DNA of 64,000 bases, from the NCBI GenBank assembly GCA_963677015.1, contig OY781533.1, positions 124,001 to 188,000 on the forward strand. Direction: 5' to 3'. Positions 16,963 to 25,851 of this stretch are shown piece after piece. This DNA is from G963556115 sp963677015. GTDB lineage: Bacteria; Planctomycetota; SZUA-567. The notes beneath the pieces were generated by a model. It was given only the letters and a program-made list of their open reading frames with translations, ran no database searches and had not been told where the DNA came from. Every line of letters starts with the position of its first letter. Within the stretch, counting starts at the first letter, position 1. Both the position numbers and the translations under genes were made by a program.

Positions 16963-17916
16963 TTATTCATTTTCATTATTTTTATACTGCAGCAGTACAG
17001 CAAGAATAATGACACCACCCTTAACCGCTCCCTGCAGATATGGTGATACTCCTACCATGTTCAGCATATTATTTATAATGCCGAGAATAATTGCTCCCAT
17101 TACCGTTCCCCAGACAGTTCCTTTTCCCCCTGCCATGGAGGTGCCTCCGATTACTACCGCCGCAATTGCATCAAGTTCATAGGAGAGTCCGGCATTTGAT
17201 GAACTGATGGAGTTCAGTCTGGAGGATAGCATAATTGCGGTGATACCTACCGTGAAACCGGTGATACAGTAGGTGATGAATTTTATGGTATTGACCTTGA
17301 TCGCCGCATAGTGTGCAACCTGCTGATTTGAACCGACAGCGCAGACATAGCGGCCGAATTTGGTGTTGTTGAGTATAATACTCAGAATTGCAGCGAGTAA
17401 GATGAAAATGATTACCGGGTAGGGAACCGGACCTAAGCGTCCGGAACCGATTACTTTGAAATTTTCACTTATTGATCGATACTCGCCGGCATCGGCAATA
17501 TAGAGTACGATTGACCTGAAGATTGTCATTGTACCCAGTGTCGCAATAAAAGGGGCAATACGGGCTTTGGTTATTATGATGCCGTTTATTGCACCGCCGG
17601 CTATTCCGAGTATCAGAGCTGCCGCAACTGCCAGTACCAGTGCACCCCAGCCGCCGCCGGCGGCATTGAAGGTAAGTACCGCCAGTCCTCCAACCAGTGC
17701 GGTGAGTGAACCGACTGAGAGGTCGATACCGTTACAGATTATTACAAAGGTCATGCCTAGAGCAATTGTTCCGGTGTATGATACCTGTCTGAGGATATTC
17801 AGGAGGTTTCGGGGTTTTATAAAATACTCGCTCATCATTGCTGAAATTATGAAAAGAATAATCAGAGCAAAGAAAGTCATGTATTTTGAAAGGTCAAATT
17901 TTCGTTCATTTTCCAT
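16963..17916 (-). CDS. Sugar ABC transporter permease (RbsC type)
   Basis: This 317-residue inner-membrane protein of the BPD_transp_2 family has about eight to ten spans. It carries family hallmarks: LNILRQVSYTGTIALGMTFVIICNGIDLSVGSL near the start and a cytoplasmic loop ALDAIAAVVIGGTSMAGGKGTVWGT-like segment at ~240-270 that contacts the ATPase. It forms the membrane channel for the adjacent ATPase and binding protein. It starts four bases after the ATPase stop, so the two are translationally linked. Confidence 0.92.
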   Translation of the reverse strand: MENERKFDLSKYMTFFALIILFIISAMMSEYFIKPRNLLNILRQVSYTGTIALGMTFVIICNGIDLSVGSLTALVGGLAVLTFNAAGGGWGALVLAVAAALILGIAGGAINGIIITKARIAPFIATLGTMTIFRSIVLYIADAGEYRSISENFKVIGSGRLGPVPYPVIIFILLAAILSIILNNTKFGRYVCAVGSNQQVAHYAAIKVNTIKFITYCITGFTVGITAIMLSSRLNSISSSNAGLSYELDAIAAVVIGGTSMAGGKGTVWGTVMGAIILGIINNMLNMVGVSPYLQGAVKGGVIILAVLLQYKNNENE

Positions 17917-17920
17917 GGTT

Positions 17921-19417
17921 TCATGATCCCTTTTTAAGCCCTGTAGCGTATAGCATTATTTCTTCTTCACTACAGTCATCTCGTGTCAGTTTCCCTTGAA
18001 TTCTGCCTTCACGCATTACAAGTATGCGGTGGCAAAGGCCCAGTATTTCTTCGAGTTCTGAAGATATTACGATACAGGGCAGACCGTCACGTGCCAGGTT
18101 GTTGATGAATTTATATATTTCCATCTTGGCGTTGACATCTATTCCTCTGGTCGGTTCATCAAGGATAAGAATCTTCGGTTCAGTATCCATCCATTTACCA
18201 AGATAAACTTTCTGTTGATTGCCACCGCTGAGAAAACGTAATTGCGTCCTGATGGATGCGGCTTTTATCTGGAACATATCCTGATAGAATCTGGCACGCT
18301 GTTCTTCGGCGTTTTTATGAATAAAAAGTCTCTTGCTGTATTTTTTTAAGGATATCAGAGTTGTGTTCTGCGGCAGATCAAAATTCATGATTATACCTTT
18401 GCCTTGTCTGTCTTCTGACAAGTATGCTATGCCGGAATCTACGGCTTTGCGCGGGTTGCCAGCGGGTATTTCCTGATCTTCAAGAAATATCCTGCCGCTG
18501 CTTCTTGAGCGCAGTCCCATTATTGTCTCTGCAAGCTCGGTTCTGCCGGCACCCATAAGACCGGCGATACCTATAATTTCGCCTCGTCTGACCTCAAAAT
18601 TTATATCTGCGAGTATGCCAGGAAGATTCAGATTTTCAACTCTGAATATGCATTCATCTTGAGGCGGGATAATTTTAGGGAATATCTGATTCAGGTCTCT
18701 GCCAACCATCATTCTGACCATATCATGTTCATTCTGATCTTTTACAGGGCCAAAATGAATCTGTTCACCATCTCTGAGAACAAGTATTTTGTTGCATATT
18801 TCCTTTACTTCAGCGAGCTTGTGGGAGATAAAAATCATGCATACACCTTTATCTCTCAGTTCGCGCATGAGTTTGAATAGGAGCTCTAACTCTTCTCCGG
18901 CCAGCACGGTGGTAGGTTCATCCAGAATCAGTAATCTGGAATTATGTACCAGTGCTTTGGCTATTTCAATCATCTGTTTCTGGGCGACACTTAAATCTCG
19001 TATGGGGGTATCTGGATTGAGTTCAGTATGGAGGGTTTTGAGTATTTCGCTGGAACGTTGCCGCATATGTTTTTTATTGAGTATGACTCCGTGACTTTCT
19101 TCATTGCCTAAAAAAATGTTTTCGAAAACTGTCAGAGTATCGATAAGATTAAATTCCTGGGGTATCATTGCGATGCCGTGTTTTTTAGCACTTAGCGGGC
19201 TGCTAAGTTTAATTGGTTCGCCGTCCAGCAGAATACTTCCGCTGGTCGGCTGGTAAATTCCGTTCAGAATTTTCATCAGTGTAGATTTACCTGCACCGTT
19301 CTCCCCGATTAAACCAAGGATATCTCCGGATTCCAGAGTGACATTGATATTATCAAGTACCCGAACCCCGGAAAACTCCTTGGTTATTGATCTGACCTCG
19401 AGTAGAGGTTCTGTCAT
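17921..19417 (-). CDS. Sugar ABC transporter ATP-binding protein, double domain (RbsA type)
   Basis: The 498-residue protein has two ABC domains in tandem. The N-domain has Walker A GENGAGKSTLM, signature-like LSVAQKQMIEIAKAL and Walker B LLILDEPT. The C-domain has the altered P-loop GLMGAGRTELAE (no lysine), LSGGNQQKVYLGKW and ILILDEPTRGID, as is normal in RbsA/MglA/XylG proteins. It powers sugar import with the permease downstream. It follows the isomerase gene by 53 bases. Which sugar is moved cannot be read from the ATPase. Confidence 0.93.
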   Translation of the reverse strand: MTEPLLEVRSITKEFSGVRVLDNINVTLESGDILGLIGENGAGKSTLMKILNGIYQPTSGSILLDGEPIKLSSPLSAKKHGIAMIPQEFNLIDTLTVFENIFLGNEESHGVILNKKHMRQRSSEILKTLHTELNPDTPIRDLSVAQKQMIEIAKALVHNSRLLILDEPTTVLAGEELELLFKLMRELRDKGVCMIFISHKLAEVKEICNKILVLRDGEQIHFGPVKDQNEHDMVRMMVGRDLNQIFPKIIPPQDECIFRVENLNLPGILADINFEVRRGEIIGIAGLMGAGRTELAETIMGLRSRSSGRIFLEDQEIPAGNPRKAVDSGIAYLSEDRQGKGIIMNFDLPQNTTLISLKKYSKRLFIHKNAEEQRARFYQDMFQIKAASIRTQLRFLSGGNQQKVYLGKWMDTEPKILILDEPTRGIDVNAKMEIYKFINNLARDGLPCIVISSELEEILGLCHRILVMREGRIQGKLTRDDCSEEEIMLYATGLKKGS

Positions 19418-19470
19418 TACTCTCTCCTTAAATTCTGTTGTACCGAGTTTCGTTAGAATCTTTGGTTGGA

Positions 19471-20460
19471 TCAGTTCTCCATAGCGCCATCGAAGTCTAC
19501 AGTAGAGGGAGCAAAGTTATATTTGCGTACAACACCCAGGGATTCGGTGGCGCCAAAGATTCTGTCCATACCGTTATCTTCCCACTCAACCGATAACGGA
19601 CCGGTGTAATTCGCGGTATTCAGTTCCCGTATAATAGCATCAAAATCTATATCGCCATGTCCTAGTGATCTGAAATTCCAGCCGCGTCTGCCGTCGCCAA
19701 ATGCCAGGTGTGATCCGAGAATTCCACTGCGTCCATCAAGAGTGACTGCTGCATCCTTCATATGAACGTGATAGACTTTTTCGGCGAAGTCGCGAACAAA
19801 CAGGTGCGGGGTAATTCCCTGCCATATCAGATGACTGGGGTCAAAATTCAAGCCGAGTGTCTGGCGATATTCAAAGACTTCAAAGAGTTTCTGGGTAGTG
19901 TAATAATCGTAGGCTATTTCAGACGGGTGTACTTCCAGAGCAAAGAGAATTCCGAGACGGTCGAATTCATCGAAGATAGGTGTCCAGAGGCGTTTGATTT
20001 CGCTGTATCCTTCTTCGATCATTTCTTCGGTGGTTTGGGGGAAAGAATAAATATATTTCCAGATTGTTGAACCCATGAAGCCGGTGACTACTTTACAGCC
20101 CATTGCGGCGGCTGCATTGGCGGTAGCCAGCATTTCGTCTATTCCCCAGGCGCGTATTTCGTCAGGTTTTCCCTGATATTTGCCGGGGGCAAAACCGTCC
20201 AGTCTTGGATCGTTATAATCACCGACACACTGTCCTGCAAGATGGGCTCCGAGAGCGTGGCACTGCAGGTTATGCTTTGCCAGTAATTCTTTTTTTTCAG
20301 CTATATATGCGGAATCTTCAGCTCCTTTGTGGACATCCATATGATCACCCCAGCAGGCTATCTCCAGTCCATCATACCCTATGTCCTGCATCACGCTGCA
20401 TACTTCACTAAAACTCAAGTCTGCCCACTGTCCAGTAAAAATTGTTACAGGTCTTGCCAT
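19471..20460 (-). CDS. Sugar phosphate isomerase/epimerase family protein (TIM barrel)
   Basis: The 329-residue protein has the AP-endonuclease-2/xylose-isomerase-like TIM barrel. Key segments are YDGLEIACWGDHMD at the first strand, ALEVHPSEIAYDYYTT, NFDPSHLIWQG, HVHMKDA and GHGDIDFDAIIRELN, which together hold the metal ligands (Glu, Asp, His, Glu). Such enzymes act on sugars, cyclitols or keto-sugars; family members include IolE-like and 3-keto-glycoside enzymes. Pairing with a Gfo/Idh/MocA oxidoreductase directly upstream and a sugar ABC importer downstream supports a catabolic pathway for an imported sugar or cyclitol. Confidence 0.85.
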   Translation of the reverse strand: MARPVTIFTGQWADLSFSEVCSVMQDIGYDGLEIACWGDHMDVHKGAEDSAYIAEKKELLAKHNLQCHALGAHLAGQCVGDYNDPRLDGFAPGKYQGKPDEIRAWGIDEMLATANAAAAMGCKVVTGFMGSTIWKYIYSFPQTTEEMIEEGYSEIKRLWTPIFDEFDRLGILFALEVHPSEIAYDYYTTQKLFEVFEYRQTLGLNFDPSHLIWQGITPHLFVRDFAEKVYHVHMKDAAVTLDGRSGILGSHLAFGDGRRGWNFRSLGHGDIDFDAIIRELNTANYTGPLSVEWEDNGMDRIFGATESLGVVRKYNFAPSTVDFDGAMEN

Positions 20461-20502
20461 TGTTGCCTCCTTCTCGACATATTATAATTATAACCGGCTG
20501 GC

Positions 20503-21681
20503 TTAAAAATTAACCCAGGCGGAATTCTGCTGTGAACTTTCAACACATTTTTCAATGAATCTTACGCCTTGAGCTCCGGCCAGCGGCGTTGGGAAATCAA
20601 GTTCGTTCTCAGTCGGAGTTTCACCGTTTTTGCAGGCTATTACTGCAGCAATAAAGGTGCTGTAGATATTGGCAAAAGCTTCAAGGTAGCCTTCAGGATG
20701 CCCTGACGGAATACGGATATATGATTCAGGGTGAGGGTAGAACTGATCTCTGCCGCGGGAGAGTATTTTTTTGGATTCGCCTTTTTTGGCTATTTCAAGA
20801 TAATTTGGGTTTTCCTGACGCCAGGAGATTGATCCTTCTGTTCCATATATCCGGAAGCTCAGGTCATTATCATGTCCCCAGGCAATCTGCGAAGACCAGT
20901 ATAGTCCTTTGGCGCCACCTTTGTAATTAAGCATTATGGTGGCATTATCATCGAGTTTTCTGCCTTCTACCATAATATCCAGTCTTGCTGCAAGTGATTC
21001 TATTTCAAGACCGGTTACATATGAAATCATGTTCTCAACATGGCTGCCAATGTCACCCACACAGCAGGAGATGCCCGCCTGAGCCGGATCGGTACGCCAG
21101 ACAGCCTGCTTGTTATCCGGATTTGATTCGGCGAATTCTGCCAGCCAGTCCTGCGGGTACTCGGCATTGATGAATTTGAGTTCACCAATTTCTCCTTCGG
21201 CAATCATTTGCTTCGCCTGTTTGATAGTCGGGTAACCGGTATATGTATAGGTGACGCAGAAGAGCAGATTCTTACTTGCCGCCAGCTTTGAAAGCTCCAT
21301 TGCTTCTTCATAATCTGTAGTAAGAGGTTTGTCGCAAACAACGTTTATGCCATTTTCAAGAAAGGTTTTGGCAATTTGAAAATGTGATTTATTAGGAGTT
21401 ACAATAGAAACAAAGTCGATACCGTCTTCCCGGGCTGCTTCTGCCTGAGCCATTTGCTGGTAGTCTTTGTATAGTCTGTCTTTGGCTATGCAGAGGCCTT
21501 CTCCGGTTTTCAGGGTCTTTTCGTAAGACTGGGAAAAAGCACCGGCGACAATTTTCGCTTTATTATCAAGGCCTATTGCCTTACGGTGAACCTCGCCAAT
21601 AAATGCTCCTACACCTCCGCCTACCATGCCGTAGCGGATAATATTTGAAACGTCATCTCCTTTTCCCGCTTTGATCATCAT
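20503..21681 (-). CDS. Gfo/Idh/MocA family oxidoreductase
   Basis: The 392-residue NAD(P)-dependent dehydrogenase has an N-terminal Rossmann fold (IRYGMVGGGVGAFIGEVHRKAI) and the family EKP-type motif as CDKPLTTDYEEAMEL. The C-terminal domain shows GDIGSHVENMISYVTG, where the family's active-site Asp/His lie. It oxidises a sugar or cyclitol hydroxyl. It is the first gene of the minus-strand operon. GGAGGAT precedes two consecutive ATG codons (21681 and 21678); the second has the better spacing. Substrate unknown. Confidence 0.9.
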   Translation of the reverse strand: MMIKAGKGDDVSNIIRYGMVGGGVGAFIGEVHRKAIGLDNKAKIVAGAFSQSYEKTLKTGEGLCIAKDRLYKDYQQMAQAEAAREDGIDFVSIVTPNKSHFQIAKTFLENGINVVCDKPLTTDYEEAMELSKLAASKNLLFCVTYTYTGYPTIKQAKQMIAEGEIGELKFINAEYPQDWLAEFAESNPDNKQAVWRTDPAQAGISCCVGDIGSHVENMISYVTGLEIESLAARLDIMVEGRKLDDNATIMLNYKGGAKGLYWSSQIAWGHDNDLSFRIYGTEGSISWRQENPNYLEIAKKGESKKILSRGRDQFYPHPESYIRIPSGHPEGYLEAFANIYSTFIAAVIACKNGETPTENELDFPTPLAGAQGVRFIEKCVESSQQNSAWVNF

Positions 21682-22263
21682 ATCCTCCTTTATTTTTTAT
21701 TTAGTATATGAGTTACGTTATGACTGTTTATAACTTAAATTTTTATGATTGGATATTTAATTATCTTTATAAATAAGAGTTAAAAGTATGTATGCTATAT
21801 TCAGTCTATCACATAGTGTCGCTTAGGCAACCAATTGAATGAGTATTATCTTGAATCTGTGAATATAAAATGTGCTAGTGTAAATGCGAAAAAGCAGACA
21901 TTTTTGCAAATTATTCAATAAAATGCGGGATTGTGATAAGTTATATTATCATTATTAACCGGTCGGTTATTGTAAGTATTTTGTAAATTAAATTATAAAA
22001 TATATTTGTAGGGAAGGCGATAATTCTGCTTTCTGATATTAATGGCGGTATGTTTTTTAATGCAGTTTTGAAATGTGGTGTTAAAACATACTGAGGGTCT
22101 GAGGATTTTTTTATCCAATGGTGTGATTTGAGCATTTGCCGCACAGGTTGATTTGGTCTGAGATTTTTTTATATTGTCTGTATTTATCAGCGGGATTATC
22201 TGATATAATGTACTATAAAATATTGATCAGTTTCAAGTAAAGTTATTTAGGAAGTACTGTATT
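21682..22263. other. 582-base divergent intergenic region
   Basis: This AT-rich stretch separates the minus-strand sugar operon from the plus-strand crcB gene and must contain both promoters. A TATAAT at 22204-22209 is a candidate -10 for crcB. The 14-base inverted repeat TAACCG-GT-CGGTTA at 21956-21969 could be an operator. I saw no open frame with a ribosome site and no fluoride-riboswitch core before crcB. Confidence 0.55.
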
Positions 22264-22641
22264 ATGTTGTGGAATATTATTTCGGTTGCTGCGGGCGGAA
22301 GTCTTGGGGCGCTTTCAAGGTTCGGTATAGGCAAGGTTATTGAGGATAATGTCGGGCTGAGTGCGACCTGGTCGGTCGTTGCGGCAAATTTAATCGGCTG
22401 TTTTCTGTTTGGCATTCTCTTTGAAATTACCCTCAAGGATGGACTTGTGGGCAGTAATTATCGTCCTTTCCTCTTGAGTGGTTTTCTTGGTTCGCTTACG
22501 ACGTTCTCTACTTTCACTCATCACAGCTTTACAATGATGCGGGCCGGTGACTGGCTTAGTGCCGGGGGAAATATACTTTTTCAGGTATCAGCAGGGCTGT
22601 TTCTTGTCTGGCTGGGCAGCAGAATTGTAGAAGGGGTGTGA
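22264..22641 (+). CDS. crcB: Fluoride channel CrcB/Fluc
   Basis: A 125-residue membrane protein with four hydrophobic spans exports fluoride as a dimer. Typical motifs are GGSLGALSRFGIG (first helix), NLIGCFLFGILFE (second) and LLSGFLGSLTTFSTFTHHSF (third), which contains the phenylalanine and Ser/Thr pore residues. Length matches the family. The stop is four bases before the GTG of the next gene, so they are probably co-transcribed. Confidence 0.92.
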   Translation: MLWNIISVAAGGSLGALSRFGIGKVIEDNVGLSATWSVVAANLIGCFLFGILFEITLKDGLVGSNYRPFLLSGFLGSLTTFSTFTHHSFTMMRAGDWLSAGGNILFQVSAGLFLVWLGSRIVEGV

Positions 22642-22645
22642 GGCT

Positions 22646-23662
22646 GTGGGGCAACGGATTCTTATTACCAGACTTAGCGCTCTGGGTGATACTGTACTGA
22701 CTTTACCCTTGCTTTTTACTATACGTAAAGCATTTCCGGACGCTTATATCGGCTGGGTTGTCGAAGAAAAATCAGCATCACTGCTCAAGGATATAAAGGA
22801 TATTGATTGTCTGCATATTTTGCGGATGCAGGAAAAGAAATTAGCGGGATATTATCGGCTCGGCCGGGAAATAAGCCGGGAAAAATATGATTGTGTCTTG
22901 GATGCACAGGGACTGAGTAAATCCGCACTTATAGGCTTTTTTGCAGGGATAAAGCAAAGAATTGGTTTTACCAGAGCACCTCTGGAATCCCGTGAGATTG
23001 CACCTCTACTATATACCCGTAAGGTTTCTCCTCCGGCGCAGCTGACACATATAGCGCTGCGGACTCAGTATCTGGCGCAGGAGCTGGGTATAAATCCGCC
23101 TTATGCTATTGAGAAGAGACTCCCGTTGTCAGCTGGAGCTCTTGGTCGTATGGGGGAATGGTGGTCAGAGCAGCAGCTGGGTGAGCGGGTTCTGGTTTGT
23201 GGTGTCGGTACCAGCTGGGTAACGAAGATCTGGCCGGTAGAGCATATGAAGAGTATTATAGATCTGGCCCGTGACTGCGGGTATAAAGTTGTAGTGACCT
23301 GGGGGCCTGATGAAAAAGAGAAGCTTTTATCCTGGCGTGAAATTCTTGGAGAAGATGTTGTCTGGTCGCCTGAAACCAGATCTGTCTCTGAACTGGCGGC
23401 GCTGATAAGCATGGGAGCTTGTTATGCGGGTCCTGACAGTGCGCCGCTGCATATTGCCTGGATGCTGGGTAAACCGACTTTCAGCTGGTTTGGCCCGAGT
23501 TGTTCAAAACGCGGTGCTCCTCCGGGTGAACTGTCGGTTCATGTAGTTGCACATCCGCCTACGCGAAAGCGTGAGGGTGAGATGATGTGGGGACTGCAGC
23601 CAGAGACGGTTATTCCACATTTCAATGAGTGGCTTGGGAATGTAAATAAAAGTTATTTTTGA
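22646..23662 (+). CDS. Lipopolysaccharide heptosyltransferase family protein (GT9)
   Basis: The 338-residue protein has the GT9 fold of WaaC/WaaF/RfaQ enzymes, which add heptose to the lipopolysaccharide core from ADP-heptose. The start RILITRLSALGDTVLTLPLL is diagnostic, as are LDAQGLSKSALIGFFAG in the first half and YAGPDSAPLHIAWMLGKPTFSWFGPS near the donor site. It begins with GTG and lies four bases after crcB. Whether it is heptosyltransferase I, II or a later one cannot be told. It supports a lipopolysaccharide-bearing outer membrane. Confidence 0.9.
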   Translation: MGQRILITRLSALGDTVLTLPLLFTIRKAFPDAYIGWVVEEKSASLLKDIKDIDCLHILRMQEKKLAGYYRLGREISREKYDCVLDAQGLSKSALIGFFAGIKQRIGFTRAPLESREIAPLLYTRKVSPPAQLTHIALRTQYLAQELGINPPYAIEKRLPLSAGALGRMGEWWSEQQLGERVLVCGVGTSWVTKIWPVEHMKSIIDLARDCGYKVVVTWGPDEKEKLLSWREILGEDVVWSPETRSVSELAALISMGACYAGPDSAPLHIAWMLGKPTFSWFGPSCSKRGAPPGELSVHVVAHPPTRKREGEMMWGLQPETVIPHFNEWLGNVNKSYF

Positions 23663-24041
23663 TATTGGCTGTATTCTGTGTATTGTGTATTTGGTTGTGC
23701 TGATTCTTCCCATATTTTCTATTTTTCTGAATATTACGGTGTTTTGTAGTGTCTGCCGGTGTTGCACCGCTGCAATTAAAGTTCATAATGTGTTTTAATA
23801 TCAGATTATCTGCTATCACTGAATACTGTTAGCGGATATTATGCTTTATATTTCATGCCGGTTATTTAGGGTTTGTAAAACTGTAGAATATGCCGGACTT
23901 GCAAGTTTGTTGATTTCATATTCGTTAAAAAGAGTGCTTGTAGAATTTGTTTTGACTTAAATCAAGGGACTTTTGTATTGATTTATGATAGTATACCTAT
24001 AAAGATAGTGATTAGTTTATCATGATTTGGGAGGATATATT
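23663..24041 (+). other. 379-base intergenic region with the ldhA-like promoter
   Basis: No credible open frame is present. The downstream third holds an FNR-like box and a TATGAT -10 candidate (23984-23989). The rest is AT-rich with no clear structure. Confidence 0.6.
23952..23965 (+). promoter_or_regulatory. FNR/CRP-type operator upstream of the D-lactate dehydrogenase
   Basis: TTGAC-TTAA-ATCAA differs by one base from the FNR consensus (TTGAT-N4-ATCAA). Its centre lies about 38-41 bases before the start point expected from the TATGAT at 23984, the usual position for class II activation. A fermentative enzyme is a natural target for an oxygen-sensing regulator. No regulator gene was seen in the window. 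Confidence 0.55.
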
Positions 24042-25091
24042 ATGAAAATGATAATGTTCAATACTAAGAAGTATGACAAGGAGTCCTTTGATAAGGTATT
24101 GCAGGGGTCAAAGCACAGTATCAAGTATGTCGAGGCAAAGCTGACTATTGAAACCGTGCAGCTGGCCAGTGGCTATGAATGCGCCTGTATATTTGTCAAT
24201 GATATCGCGGATGAGAAGGTAATAAAGGAACTGGCGGCGCAGGGAACCAAGTTTATTGCGTTGCGCTGTGCCGGTTTTAATAATGTTGATCTGCATGCGG
24301 CGAGAAAGTATGGTGTCTGTGTCGCCAGAGTACCTGAGTACTCGCCTTATGGGGTGGCGGAACATGCAATTGCGCTGATGATGGCTCTTAACCGTAAAAT
24401 TCATCGGGCTCATAACCGGGTGCGGGAAGGTAATTTTGCTCTTACCGGTCTTCTGGGATTTGATATTCATGGTAAGACAGCCGGGGTGATCGGTACCGGT
24501 AAGATCGGTCGTATTGCAGCACGTATTCTTGGTAACGGCTTTGGCTGCAAGGTGTTGGCGTATGATAAATATCCTGATGAGCAGTTGCAGAAAAGTGGTG
24601 TAGAGTACGTCGAACTCGAGGAGCTTCTCGGGAAGAGTGATATTTTGACGCTGCATTGTCCGTTGAATCCCGAGACTCATTATATTATAAATGAAGAATC
24701 AATTGATCAGCTCAAACCGGGGGCGATGATTATCAATACCAGTAGAGGGGGACTGATAGATACTATTGCGGTAATTGAAGGTCTTAAAAGTGGCAAGGTC
24801 GGTTCGCTGGGTATTGACGTCTATGAGGAAGAGGGTGATCTGTTTTTTGAGGATCTTTCCGGAGATGTTATTCAGGATGATGTTTTCGCCAGGCTGCTGA
24901 CATTTCCAAATGTGCTGATTACGGGGCATCAGGCGTATTATACCCGTGAGGCAATAGTTAATATTGCAGAGACAACAATCGGAAATATGACCGAGTATGA
25001 AGATAATAATACCTGTGCGAATGCAGTATTTTGTGATCGCATAAGAACTTCAGCATCCGGCAGAATAATACCGCAGGGTCCTGAAAATTGA
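24042..25091 (+). CDS. ldhA: Fermentative D-lactate dehydrogenase (LdhA type)
   Basis: The 349-residue enzyme reduces pyruvate to D-lactate with NADH. It has the NAD motif GVIGTGKIGRIAARIL, the catalytic Arg segment NTSRGGLID, and a long LdhA-specific stretch GIDVYEEEGDLFFEDLSGDVIQDDVF followed by the catalytic His in TGHQA. This stretch separates LdhA from other 2-hydroxyacid dehydrogenases such as glycerate enzymes. ATG 24042 follows GGAGG; an in-frame TTG at 24027 is less likely. An FNR-like box upstream and a terminator downstream make it a single-gene anaerobic unit. Confidence 0.9.
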   Translation: MKMIMFNTKKYDKESFDKVLQGSKHSIKYVEAKLTIETVQLASGYECACIFVNDIADEKVIKELAAQGTKFIALRCAGFNNVDLHAARKYGVCVARVPEYSPYGVAEHAIALMMALNRKIHRAHNRVREGNFALTGLLGFDIHGKTAGVIGTGKIGRIAARILGNGFGCKVLAYDKYPDEQLQKSGVEYVELEELLGKSDILTLHCPLNPETHYIINEESIDQLKPGAMIINTSRGGLIDTIAVIEGLKSGKVGSLGIDVYEEEGDLFFEDLSGDVIQDDVFARLLTFPNVLITGHQAYYTREAIVNIAETTIGNMTEYEDNNTCANAVFCDRIRTSASGRIIPQGPEN

Positions 25092-25115
25092 TATAATACA
25101 AACTATTTGGTATTT

Positions 25116-25150
25116 AAAGGGGTGAGCTGAATGGCTCACCCCTTTTCTTT
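25116..25150 (+). terminator. Terminator after the D-lactate dehydrogenase
   Basis: AAAGGGGTGAGC pairs perfectly with GCTCACCCCTTT around a six-base loop and is followed by a T-rich stretch. Confidence 0.93.
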
Positions 25151-25334
25151 TGGCAATGAGTATATAATTGATGTCAAATATATAATAATTGATTAATTGC
25201 AGTTTTTGAGTAATTGGATATATAGATGTAACTCTTTAAAATATAGTCCTTTATAATAATGTAATATTTGGCACACTTCTTGTTTTGTATGAAAGTATAA
25301 AAGTTAAGTTGATATATTGTGTCAGGAGAGCCTA

Positions 25335-25481
25335 ATGAAGCAGATTAATGTACAGAGTATTTCGAGATTTCGCAGGAGTTCTATAAAGAAGCTGTCAGAA
25401 AGTGATATCGATTATGAATTGCCATTTATGCTCCTTATTGTTGTCTTTTCGGTTTTATTGCTGTTGGTGGTTACAGTGTAG
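25335..25481 (+). CDS. 48-residue single-span membrane protein
   Basis: A short open frame with an AGGAGAG site before ATG 25335 ends at TAG 25481. The product has a basic N-terminus (SRFRRSSIKKLS), an acidic patch (ESDIDYE) and one strong C-terminal hydrophobic span (FMLLIVVFSVLLLLVVTV). The layout suits a positive-inside membrane microprotein with almost no periplasmic tail. It sits between a terminator and another small gene 43 bases downstream, with which it may be co-transcribed. I recognise no family. Good ribosome site and clean topology make it likely real. Confidence 0.6.
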   Translation: MKQINVQSISRFRRSSIKKLSESDIDYELPFMLLIVVFSVLLLLVVTV

Positions 25482-25524
25482 ATTTATTTAGTGTTTATAA
25501 CATTTATAATGAGAGGATAAGAAA

Positions 25525-25812
25525 ATGTGTAAAATTAATAATGAAATTATAGCGCGATTTAATAAGAGTGATATTGATGAAGCTCAGAGAGAGGTTATAT
25601 TGCAGGAATATTATGAGGAAATGGAACGGAGCGAGGCTGGTTGCAGGATGATCGTAAATGCTGCAGATATCATGGTGGAAAATCCCGCAACCGATAGTAC
25701 GACTCTGGGCAGAATAAAGCGGATGAGTAATATATTCTCTCAGGAGGAGCTTGATAACAAGATAGGATTGCTGATTGATGTTGTCTTCAGCGGGGGCGCA
25801 GCATCGGCATAA
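25525..25812 (+). CDS. 95-residue protein of unknown function
   Basis: I do not recognise this protein. It is predicted helical, with an early Cys (MCKINNEI) and a charged segment IDEAQREVILQEYYEEMERSEAGCRM. The C-terminal half (NIFSQEELDNKIGLLIDVVFSGGAASA) could be an amphipathic or weakly membrane-seeking helix. A GAGAGGATAAG site supports ATG 25525. It follows the 48-residue membrane protein by 43 bases; a shared function is possible. The opposite-strand lplA gene ends 40 bases downstream. Confidence 0.6.
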   Translation: MCKINNEIIARFNKSDIDEAQREVILQEYYEEMERSEAGCRMIVNAADIMVENPATDSTTLGRIKRMSNIFSQEELDNKIGLLIDVVFSGGAASA

Positions 25813-25851
25813 AATAATGGCGATTATGAATATTGCTTGACAGCGGTTTTA

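Noticed and set aside
22223..22236. Second FNR-like box (TTGAT-CAGT-TTCAA) before crcB
   Set aside because: One half-site is wrong and it lies downstream of the best -10 candidate; a fluoride channel is not an expected target.
22140..22263. Fluoride riboswitch upstream of crcB
   Set aside because: I could not find the crcB-motif core or its pseudoknot pattern; the stretch is mostly AT-rich.
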